Below the pieces are notes generated by a model that did not search any database, was not told where the DNA came from, and saw nothing but the letters and a program-made list of their open reading frames with translations. A program made the position numbers and the translations under genes. Of a stretch of DNA of 13,682 bases, positions 6,575 to 13,682 are shown one piece after another (the stretch's first letter is position 1; every line of letters starts with the position of its first letter). Origin of the DNA: an uncultured Lachnospiraceae bacterium (lineage in GTDB: Bacteria > Bacillota > Clostridia > Lachnospirales > Lachnospiraceae); contig CALGGH010000176.1 in assembly GCA_937916415.1 (NCBI GenBank), positions 1 to 13,682 on the forward strand, given 5' to 3'.

Positions 6575-9500
6575 ATGGATTGGAACAAAGAGGAACTCAA
6601 AAGAACACAGACTCTTAAGGCCGAATCAAAGATCATCGGGGACGACAACGCCCTCGAGATCAAGCGCACGAACAGCGTCGTGCAGCCGGATCCGGCCGAC
6701 AGCGCAGACAAGCAAAAGACCGAGGACAAGAAGGGTAAGAAGCAGGCCGCCGTTAAGCCCGACACCATAGTCGACCTCAAGGACAAGGCCAAGGACGTGC
6801 CCGTCATCGAGCCTAAAAAGACGGCCTCCGTGAGCACGGACAAAACGGAGAAGGCCGGGAAGACCGGAACCGAAGGGAAGTCTTCATCAAAGTCTTCATC
6901 AAAGACCTCATCCAAGAGCAAAAAGGCCCTGTCCAAAAAGGAACAGGAGCTTCAGAACGCCAAGGACATGATCCGCGACCTGCATGAGGAGCTGGACGAG
7001 GAGGAAAGGAAGCATTTCAGCAAGGCGTTATACGATAAAATAGACAGGAATTATTACGGATCACTGTCACGGACGGACATCAAGAAGCGCGCCCAGGAAG
7101 CCCTCAAGCGCAAGGAGCGCGGACAGGCGATCATGGAATATGAGGCGCAGCATCCGGAGGCCGAACGCAAATACGGTCATCTGGACAGGGAGACCCTGCT
7201 GAAGAAGATAGACCTCTTCAAGCAGATGCGCGAGGCTCCCTATGACATGGATGATGATGAAAAGTTCGTCGCCAACCTGTCCAGGAATTACGACCTGTGC
7301 GATGCGGCCGACTACGTGAAGCACTGGATAGCCGAGGCGGATGCGCTGGGCTTCATGCCCGAGGAGGAGGACATGGCCGTCCTCCAGGCCAAGATCGCGA
7401 CCTTCGAGGAGGTCAGGCAGTACCTGGATGCCCAGAAGGAGCTGATGAAGAATCCTTATTACCAGTACATGGCCAAGGACGACATATCATATACCGACGA
7501 GGAACTCTCTCATCTGCTCGAAAAAACCGACAATGCGGTACTCAAGAATTACCTGACCGAACTGTCCATCATAAGGTCGCTGCATTTCGTCAGGCACAAG
7601 GGCATGGATTCGGCTAAGAAGCATGCGGAAGAGCAGGGCAGGAGGATGGCCGAGATCATGGCTTCCAGGGAGGAGAAGAGCCGGATCATCGACAGGTTCT
7701 CGGACAAGACCCTGCAGCTTGCCGGCAGCAAGCGGTTCCTTGACAGGGATTATGACGCCCGTTTTACGCCGCAGCTGCTCGAGGAGGCCCTTGGCAGGTT
7801 TAAGGATCTGAGGATTGAGAACCTGCATTTCGGCAGACTGAAGGACATCGCGGATCATTATGACGAGAACGAGCATGCCTTCGAGCAGGTGCATGACGTG
7901 GAGCACCTGCTGTTCGTGGCCGTTCAGCGCGGGCTGGCTCCGACCGACGACGCGCTCGTTGAACTCCGTGCCAAGATCGAATCCTTCATCATGGTGGAGA
8001 GGATGGTCGCCGACGTTCAGAAGAAGGTTCTGGATAATCCTGATGATCTTTTAAATAACAGGACTTATAAGGAATTTGAGGATGAAATCTTCCGCAGCAT
8101 CAAGTCAGAAACCGACAACGCCGAAAGGCATGAGCCCCCGAGGGTCGGCGGAGACCTCAAGAAATACCTCAAGTCCATGACCAGGCGCTATAAGCAGGAA
8201 CATAAGGATCGGGAGAAGACCATACGCCTCATGTACGGCCTTACCCATCCGGTTCAGGGAGAGGAGGGACTCATTCCCGGAGACATCCCCGATGAGGAAC
8301 TCGAGAAGCGCAAGGACAATTTTCAAAAAAACGCTTACTTTAACGAATACTTACGTAATACCGAAGTCTATATGCAGAACATATATGGATCGAAGCTTAC
8401 GTCCATAGCCTGCGCCCATGCCGCGAAAACCGGGCGGGCAAAATTCGGCAGCTTCGGTCGTACCCTTACTCCTTATCTGACCGGCAGGTCCGCGGATGAG
8501 GTCATAAAGGTCATAGACGTGATGCAGACCGGCACGGCTGAGGAGAAGGAGGGACTGTATAAGTCCATAGCAGAGGAAGTCACGGGCTATGACTTCTCCC
8601 GCATGGATTCACGCGATCCCCGGGAGGCATTCAGAAACGCGGCTCACAGGCAGAGGATCGAAAAGATCGGTGCAAACCTTGGAGGATCCACCACGGAATT
8701 CCCGAATTACGTCAAGGACAAGGCACTCCTGGCCAAGTATGAGGCATATTACGGAGCCAACTGCTCGGGAGCCTTCGCAAGCGCCGTTGCCCAGGCGGCA
8801 AAGGACGTGCGGATGGCGGCGATCGATCATGAGGATTGGCATACGATGGACGCCATGTCGGTGGAGATGCTGATGAATTCCATCGACATAGACAAGAGCA
8901 TTGACATAAACTCCGGCGGCACGGTGCACACGGTGTCCGAAGCCAGTTTCAGCCTGCTGGATAAATCCTTAGGCAGGATATCGTTCATGCATCAGTCCGG
9001 ATACTCCAAGGTGGCGGCCCATGCGGACCGTGCCGGCAGGGGCATCAGGGAGGAAGTGGCCGTTACCCTGTACGACGAGCTTAAGAACAATGGTGTCATC
9101 AAAGCCGTGACTCCTGCGGAAGCGAAGGAGATAGCCGACTTCTGCGGCCGTTACAGGCAGGACTTTGATGCTTCGACCGCCAGCCTGTATGCGGACGTGC
9201 TGAAGGAACTCAAGAAAAACGATCCCGCGTTTAAGCCCATGGGAGGAGCCAGACCGGGATTCATGTCATTCATGTCCGTTCTGAACGGATATGATGAGAA
9301 GGAAGAACTTGAGAAGAGCACGTCATTGTACAAGAGCATCGTCGTGGACAGGGAAAAGAATGGTGCCGTCTCCAAGCAGAATAAGGCCAGGGCCATCGAG
9401 GAGATGTTTAAGACCATCATGGCCTTTGACATAAAGCGCTTTGACTTCAAGTCGTACAAGGACATAATAACCAATCCCGCAGATGACCCCACCAGGTATG

Positions 9501-12500
9501 AGGACTGTTTCGCCGTGTCTAACCTGGCCATGGAGGCAGTCAATTACATAGATGATTACAGGAAGCTGAGGATGGACGAGGAAGTCAGCTGCCGCTTAAA
9601 CGGGGTGCACGTGGATGAAATCAAGGCCAGGTGCGAGCTTCTCATGAGCGCACAGAGCTTCTTTGACGATAAGTTTACACAGGTGTTTGGTTCAGATGAA
9701 CCCGCAAGGATGGGCAAGAGCGTGGACGACGTCCTGCACATGACTCAGGCGGAGATAGGTGAAAACCTGACTCAGGCCATTGATTCCCGGAATGAAGACA
9801 GGATCAACTTCTGGACAAACGTTAAGAGCCTGACGGATACCCTGTCGGGCTTCGACGTAGCGGTTCCCCTGAGCGTGATCGAGGACAAGATGAGGTTCAG
9901 GCAGGGACTCTACGGCCCGTCCAGGGCACTGGAGGCCTACAACGCGTTAAACGGCACGGAAAGGGTGCTCGATGGCGTCGAGCTCGGGAATCTCAAAGTT
10001 TCATATTTTGAAGGAGAGTCATTTAAGGATCAGTTCGCCGGGGATTTCACGTACGTTAATTACACCGTATCCGAGCGGGAATCCAAGCTGCATAACTCCA
10101 AATCCAGGATATGCAAAAAGCGTCTTGCCGCGGAGCGATTATGGAGGCAGGCGGACTTCTTCAGGAGCGAGGCCGCAGCTTCACGCAGGTTCATAGAGCT
10201 GAAGAACCGGATCGCGGTGGGAGAAAAAACCCTCGGATATTTAAGCGCTTTCATGGATGGCGAACCTAAGACCGACAATTCCCTGGTGGAACGCTACGCG
10301 GACTCAAAGAGCCGTGACGAGGTGCTTGACATCCTGACCATGGAGATCATGGAGTTAAACCTGGACGTAAAGGCCGTCACGGACGAAGACTTCGCCCAAA
10401 ACGCCTTTGAACTGGAGAAGATCAGCAGCAAGGCCCTGGCCTATGACAAGCTGCTGAAGGCCAATCCGGGGTACAGGCAGCGTCTGATGACCAGAAGGCC
10501 CGGAGCCAGGCTATCGGATCTGGAGATGGTCGAGAAGAGATTGAATCAGATGCTCGCCGTGTCGGATTATTACAGGGCACGCAGGGCACTCATCACCGAT
10601 CCCTATTATATCCTGCATTACAATGAGGAATTGTCCGCCGACGCGGATAAGGTACGGGGAGACGAGGACAGGCTCAGGATCGCAGAACTGATCAATCTGG
10701 TGGCACGGTGCTCCAGGCGCATGCAGGGCTCGGAGTACCGCACCAGGGAGGATTCGGGTATCGAGGGCGTGCTTGAACGCGCGGAATCCATCGGCAGGCA
10801 GAATGCCCATCTTACCGGGCGTCCGGACCTGAAGCGCGCGGACCCCTCCGCCGTAAGGGACGCCAACAGGCAGATCGAAAAGTTTATGAAAGAAGCGGGC
10901 ATAGACGCCACGACCTCCAGAGACGATATCGCGGTCACGGATGATGCGGTACCCTATCCCGCAGCGCAGAAATATTACAAAGGATCGGCAAAGAACTATT
11001 TTGATGCCGTCAGGGCCTATTCAAGATACTATTCAAGGAATAAGGATCTCATGCGCAGGATGATGCCCGAAGAACGGCGCGACCTGTATGATAAGCTCCA
11101 GGCATTGTTCGTCGACAAAAATGGTGACAAGATAACCAAGCCCACGTTTACCGATCCCAAAACCGGAGAGGTGTTTATGCTGACGACGGACATCCAGAGA
11201 ATGCCGGCGATGATCTGCTGTCAGTTCGCGGGAGACCTTACCAATGACGAAGTCCTTGAGATCTTCGAGGGGCTGCTGCTCACTTATCGCACGGACGTGG
11301 ATCTGCAGGATGAGAAGCAGAGGCTGTACGCCCGTGAGAGATTCCTCAATTCCCTCGCGGCCATTTTCCGCATGGAATATGAGAACATGAAACGTTACCA
11401 GAACACCTATGGCACCCTGGGAGACGATCTGCCCTTCGGCGTATTCATGGAGTCCCTGGGCAACGGGCAGCAGGATTTCATCATCCGGAACCTTTTCGGA
11501 CAGGAAATGGCAGAACTTGTCGACACCTCTGCCGAGAGGGATTCCAGCTCCGGCGGCGTGCCGATGACGTCCGCCGAGATTCTGGTGAAATACGGCAAGA
11601 TAACCGCGGAGGAAATGAACGATGCCATGCGTCTGGGAACCGAGTATTATCAGATCATGAACGGGGCGCAGAATGCCAGGTTCATGGACTTCAAGCATTA
11701 TGATGCGCAGAATGGGGATCCGAACGAGGACGTATTCCTGACGGAGAACCTCATTATACAGGATCATACCAAGGACAACCACGAAATGAAGGGGCCGAAG
11801 GTTTCCGTGGCCGAGGCGAGGAACATATGGAAAAAGACTCTCAAGCATGCCTCCGACAGAAACCTGACCGGTGGAAAGAGCCTGGTGGACTTCAAGAAGG
11901 CGAGCCTGAACCTCTATACCGCCTCCGAGAAGAAGGCCATCAGGGAGAGGCGCAGGCAGGACGCCAATCTGATCAGCTATTATAATTTCTATCTCGATGA
12001 GCGTGAGGAGGTCCTGCTCAAAAAGACCAGGGATGCTCTGGGAGGGGAGATAAGCGATGGTCTGCTGAAGAAACTGATAGTCTTCCATCCCGGCATGCTG
12101 ATGAGCGGCAAGATCGGTAAGAACGGCGGCGAGGCGGACGTAAAGGGAACCGCAGAGTTTATCGAAAACGTCAGGAGATACGCAGGCATCGGCATGGCCG
12201 ACGACCAGAAGGCCGAAGCCAGGAAGCAGGCCTCGGAGGCGTTTTTTAAGGCGTGGAACGAACAGTTCCTCCACGGCGTCATCGTGCGTGACGTAGATTC
12301 CCTGATGGGCGGCGACGGCGGAGCCAAGGCCAAGGAGGCCAGGGAGGACGCCACCAAGGTCAAGGAGGGCTCCAGGCTGCTTATCGGAGAGGTGAGACAC
12401 AGATGCTTCGAGAGCATTAAATCCCTGGCGGGCGATCCCGGACTTGGATTCGAGGTGTCGGACGAAACACGCGAAGGCATTAAGAAACGCGCGAAGGAGC

Positions 12501-13534
12501 AGCTATCCCAGGAAATAATCAGAAGAATGGCCACGGACAGATTTTATCTGGAACTCAAGGACATAGGCTCCAGGAAGCGCTCATATCCGGAAAGAATGCA
12601 CGTGGAACTCGTCAAACTGATGAGAACGATGCATCGTTCCCACATGACGCTGGAAGACATGATCAACGATCAGGATCTTGGGATGAAACTCGGCCATTAC
12701 GGCATAAGCCTTGACGATCTGAGGGCATTCTCCAACCTTCCCGCCGGGAAGGCCCTGAACGCGGAGAAAGAGGCCGGCGGTCAGCCCATGCCTGCGGAGG
12801 AGGCCGGACAGGACGAGATCCTGGAGAACAGGGCCGGCGGTCAGCCCGAACCCGCGGAGGCGGCCGAAGAGAAGCAGGAAGAGAAGCAGGAAGAGGCACG
12901 TGCCGTTGATGAGAAGGTCTCTGAAGAAGAACCGGACGAGGGCGGCATGATCTTCTCGGAAGAGGAACAGGCAAAGCAGGAGGAGAAGAAAGAAGAGAAA
13001 AAAGAAGAAAAGAAGGAAGAAAAAAAAGTTGAAAAAAAGGAAGAGAAAAAAGATGGAGATAAAGGGGGGAAAAATGAAGGAAAGATAAATGAAAAAAAGA
13101 TAGAAAAAAAAGAAGAAAAAAATGAAAATAAAATGAAAAATGCTAAACCCGAAAATAAAGTGATGAGTCCTCTCAAACAAATGCAAGGAGTTAAGCTAAC
13201 TAAAATTACTAATAATAAAAATGAAGATGAAAAAGCTAAAAAACCACCTGTTGCTGCTCCTAAAGATGGATTAAAAAAATTACCAAATAATAGTAATAAA
13301 GCAAATGCTAGGAAAGAAGAAGAAAATTTTTTGTTAAAAATTAGAAGTGGATTAAAAAAAGGGGCAAATATTAAAACATTTAATGCTCCTGTTAAAAACA
13401 CTAATGAGAAAAAAACTGAAGCACCTAAAGTAAGTGGATTTAAAAATCTTAGGGATATGTTTGAATCAAAAGCAAATAAACAAAATTCTCAAGCACCTAT
13501 AAAATCAGATAAAAAAAAAGTCGCAGGTAAATAA
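6575..13534 (+). CDS. Giant (2319-residue) repeat-containing protein of unknown function; C-terminus possibly chimeric
   Basis: I do not recognise a family. AAGGAG (6563-6568) fits ATG 6575. There is no signal peptide or membrane helix, so it is probably cytoplasmic. Residues 1-125 are charged and disordered, with three 12-bp KSSS-type repeats (6878-6913). About 125-2040 looks almost wholly helical and charged. A helical motif recurs: 272-298 (AKI...EEVRQYLDAQKELMKNPYY), 466-491 (AKIESF...DNPDD) and 1321-1349 (SDYYRARRALITDPYY), with a fainter copy near 1015-1038. Copies one and three align without gaps from 272/1321 to PYY. Copies one and two lie about 195 residues apart. After a Pro/Glu-rich region with a 20-residue repeat (2066-2098) comes a Lys/Glu tract (2128-2188). 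Residues 2189-2319 are encoded by AT-rich DNA with foreign-looking codon use and may not belong to this gene. A scaffold-like role would suit the architecture but is unproven. Confidence 0.88.
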   Translation: MDWNKEELKRTQTLKAESKIIGDDNALEIKRTNSVVQPDPADSADKQKTEDKKGKKQAAVKPDTIVDLKDKAKDVPVIEPKKTASVSTDKTEKAGKTGTEGKSSSKSSSKTSSKSKKALSKKEQELQNAKDMIRDLHEELDEEERKHFSKALYDKIDRNYYGSLSRTDIKKRAQEALKRKERGQAIMEYEAQHPEAERKYGHLDRETLLKKIDLFKQMREAPYDMDDDEKFVANLSRNYDLCDAADYVKHWIAEADALGFMPEEEDMAVLQAKIATFEEVRQYLDAQKELMKNPYYQYMAKDDISYTDEELSHLLEKTDNAVLKNYLTELSIIRSLHFVRHKGMDSAKKHAEEQGRRMAEIMASREEKSRIIDRFSDKTLQLAGSKRFLDRDYDARFTPQLLEEALGRFKDLRIENLHFGRLKDIADHYDENEHAFEQVHDVEHLLFVAVQRGLAPTDDALVELRAKIESFIMVERMVADVQKKVLDNPDDLLNNRTYKEFEDEIFRSIKSETDNAERHEPPRVGGDLKKYLKSMTRRYKQEHKDREKTIRLMYGLTHPVQGEEGLIPGDIPDEELEKRKDNFQKNAYFNEYLRNTEVYMQNIYGSKLTSIACAHAAKTGRAKFGSFGRTLTPYLTGRSADEVIKVIDVMQTGTAEEKEGLYKSIAEEVTGYDFSRMDSRDPREAFRNAAHRQRIEKIGANLGGSTTEFPNYVKDKALLAKYEAYYGANCSGAFASAVAQAAKDVRMAAIDHEDWHTMDAMSVEMLMNSIDIDKSIDINSGGTVHTVSEASFSLLDKSLGRISFMHQSGYSKVAAHADRAGRGIREEVAVTLYDELKNNGVIKAVTPAEAKEIADFCGRYRQDFDASTASLYADVLKELKKNDPAFKPMGGARPGFMSFMSVLNGYDEKEELEKSTSLYKSIVVDREKNGAVSKQNKARAIEEMFKTIMAFDIKRFDFKSYKDIITNPADDPTRYEDCFAVSNLAMEAVNYIDDYRKLRMDEEVSCRLNGVHVDEIKARCELLMSAQSFFDDKFTQVFGSDEPARMGKSVDDVLHMTQAEIGENLTQAIDSRNEDRINFWTNVKSLTDTLSGFDVAVPLSVIEDKMRFRQGLYGPSRALEAYNALNGTERVLDGVELGNLKVSYFEGESFKDQFAGDFTYVNYTVSERESKLHNSKSRICKKRLAAERLWRQADFFRSEAAASRRFIELKNRIAVGEKTLGYLSAFMDGEPKTDNSLVERYADSKSRDEVLDILTMEIMELNLDVKAVTDEDFAQNAFELEKISSKALAYDKLLKANPGYRQRLMTRRPGARLSDLEMVEKRLNQMLAVSDYYRARRALITDPYYILHYNEELSADADKVRGDEDRLRIAELINLVARCSRRMQGSEYRTREDSGIEGVLERAESIGRQNAHLTGRPDLKRADPSAVRDANRQIEKFMKEAGIDATTSRDDIAVTDDAVPYPAAQKYYKGSAKNYFDAVRAYSRYYSRNKDLMRRMMPEERRDLYDKLQALFVDKNGDKITKPTFTDPKTGEVFMLTTDIQRMPAMICCQFAGDLTNDEVLEIFEGLLLTYRTDVDLQDEKQRLYARERFLNSLAAIFRMEYENMKRYQNTYGTLGDDLPFGVFMESLGNGQQDFIIRNLFGQEMAELVDTSAERDSSSGGVPMTSAEILVKYGKITAEEMNDAMRLGTEYYQIMNGAQNARFMDFKHYDAQNGDPNEDVFLTENLIIQDHTKDNHEMKGPKVSVAEARNIWKKTLKHASDRNLTGGKSLVDFKKASLNLYTASEKKAIRERRRQDANLISYYNFYLDEREEVLLKKTRDALGGEISDGLLKKLIVFHPGMLMSGKIGKNGGEADVKGTAEFIENVRRYAGIGMADDQKAEARKQASEAFFKAWNEQFLHGVIVRDVDSLMGGDGGAKAKEAREDATKVKEGSRLLIGEVRHRCFESIKSLAGDPGLGFEVSDETREGIKKRAKEQLSQEIIRRMATDRFYLELKDIGSRKRSYPERMHVELVKLMRTMHRSHMTLEDMINDQDLGMKLGHYGISLDDLRAFSNLPAGKALNAEKEAGGQPMPAEEAGQDEILENRAGGQPEPAEAAEEKQEEKQEEARAVDEKVSEEEPDEGGMIFSEEEQAKQEEKKEEKKEEKKEEKKVEKKEEKKDGDKGGKNEGKINEKKIEKKEEKNENKMKNAKPENKVMSPLKQMQGVKLTKITNNKNEDEKAKKPPVAAPKDGLKKLPNNSNKANARKEEENFLLKIRSGLKKGANIKTFNAPVKNTNEKKTEAPKVSGFKNLRDMFESKANKQNSQAPIKSDKKKVAGK
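12772..12867 (+). repeat. 60-bp direct repeat encoding AGGQPxPAE
   Basis: GGCCGGCGGTCAGCCC occurs at 12772-12787 and again at 12832-12847, exactly 60 bp apart. Similarity continues for about 20 further bases. The repeats give AGGQPMPAEEAG and AGGQPEPAEAAE, in frame, at residues 2066 and 2086 of the giant protein, at the start of its disordered C-terminal region. Confidence 0.85.
12958..13140 (+). repeat. Polypurine low-complexity tract (Lys/Glu coding), probable junction
   Basis: Of 183 nt on the plus strand, 14 are pyrimidines, by direct count. It encodes runs such as KEEKKEEKKEEKKEEKK. Because stop codons need a T, such a tract stays open in all three plus frames. It separates GC-rich DNA from AT-rich DNA and is the kind of sequence where an assembler, template switching or recombination can join unrelated molecules. 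Confidence 0.85.
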
Positions 13535-13627
13535 TGTTATAATTATATTTTAAGAGTTTTTAAATTAAATTCAATGTTTATTATATAAAATTATTAAGAT
13601 AAAAAAATTAATAATTCAAGAGATATC
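13141..13627. other. AT-rich segment of foreign composition, coding to 13534 then non-coding
   Basis: G+C is 17 of 60 bases in 13201-13260 and 14 of 60 in 13261-13320, against 43 of 60 in 13301 minus 1 kb (12301-12360). In this part all three Arg codons of the open frame are AGA or AGG and Leu is often TTA or TTG, unlike the CTG/CTC habit upstream. The peptide is Lys/Asn/Pro-rich and looks disordered. After TAA (13532-13534), 13535-13627 is almost pure A/T with no hairpin terminator. It fits a gene end plus short 3' untranslated stretch before a telomere better than a bacterial gene end. Confidence 0.75.
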
Positions 13628-13668
13628 ATTGGGGATTGGGGATTGGGGATTGGGGATTGGGGATTGGG
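13628..13668 (+). repeat. Telomere-like (ATTGGGG)n array
   Basis: Five full ATTGGGG units (13628-13662) and a sixth lacking one G (13663-13668). A G-rich 7-mer reading toward the end of the molecule is telomere-like; the complementary strand reads CCCCAAT, which I recall, without checking, as the telomere repeat reported for rumen ciliates. A plain microsatellite is the alternative. Confidence 0.7.
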
Positions 13669-13682
13669 CCCAATCCCCAATC
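13655..13682. repeat. Perfect 28-bp palindrome at the window end (fold-back of the G-rich repeat)
   Basis: GATTGGGGATTGGG (13655-13668) is followed directly by its exact reverse complement (13669-13682) with no spacer, and the window then ends. This is the form expected from a fold-back amplification or assembly artefact at a chromosome end; a true hairpin telomere would look the same in the consensus. Confidence 0.9.

Noticed and set aside
11033..12400. 455-codon minus-strand open frame opposite the giant gene
   Set aside because: It is long, but antisense to a continuous plus frame with consistent composition, and its His/Leu/Val-rich product resembles no family; a shadow frame.
12581..13401. 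Minus-strand open frames with Phe/Leu/Ser-rich hydrophobic runs that look like membrane segments
   Set aside because: They are the reverse complement of the Lys/Glu polypurine tract, which gives Phe and Leu by composition alone.

Overview
The window reads as one bacterial plus-strand gene block of roughly 12 kb, with a decayed region at its left end and a compositionally foreign segment at its right end. Shine-Dalgarno sequences precede several starts, there is a lipobox lipoprotein, and the spacing is tight and operon-like. The GC-rich bacterial part, with its lipoprotein and sensor-protein style, suggests a Firmicute, possibly a gut or rumen Lachnospiraceae. That taxonomic guess is inference; no rRNA or marker gene is present.

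Layout. Positions 1-648 (minus strand) hold broken pieces of membrane-protein genes: a frameshifted, prematurely stopped MBOAT O-acyltransferase and a 31-codon stub resembling the start of a Na+/alanine (AGCS) symporter. Positions 649-1053 are non-coding and carry a possible promoter and nine tandem copies of a 14-bp unit in the leader of the next gene. Positions 1054-2172 encode a lipoprotein. Positions 2213-5143 encode a 976-residue MscS-type channel with two TM-sensor-TM modules fused in front. Positions 5194-5607 encode a small unknown protein, and 5706-6536 a GNAT-family acetyltransferase preceded by a Fur-box-like palindrome. Positions 6575-13534 encode a giant unrecognised 2319-residue cytoplasmic-looking protein with helical internal repeats and disordered ends.

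The giant ORF runs into a ~180-nt polypurine (Lys/Glu-coding) tract at 12958-13140. Beyond it the DNA becomes strongly AT-rich with different codon use, the ORF ends, and after about 90 bp of AT-rich DNA the window finishes in (ATTGGGG)n, folded back on itself as a perfect palindrome. This resembles a ciliate telomere. The simplest reading is a chimeric contig, bacterium joined to a ciliate chromosome end at low-complexity DNA; the alternative is a bacterial block genuinely next to a ciliate telomere. The native C-terminus of the giant protein should therefore not be trusted.

How the genes may work together (inference): the lipoprotein and the sensor-channel gene, 40 bp apart, look like an envelope-sensing pair. 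The small protein, acetyltransferase and giant protein follow on the same strand and may be co-transcribed, although the palindrome before the acetyltransferase hints at separate control. I see no tRNA, rRNA, CRISPR array, transposase or convincing rho-independent terminator.
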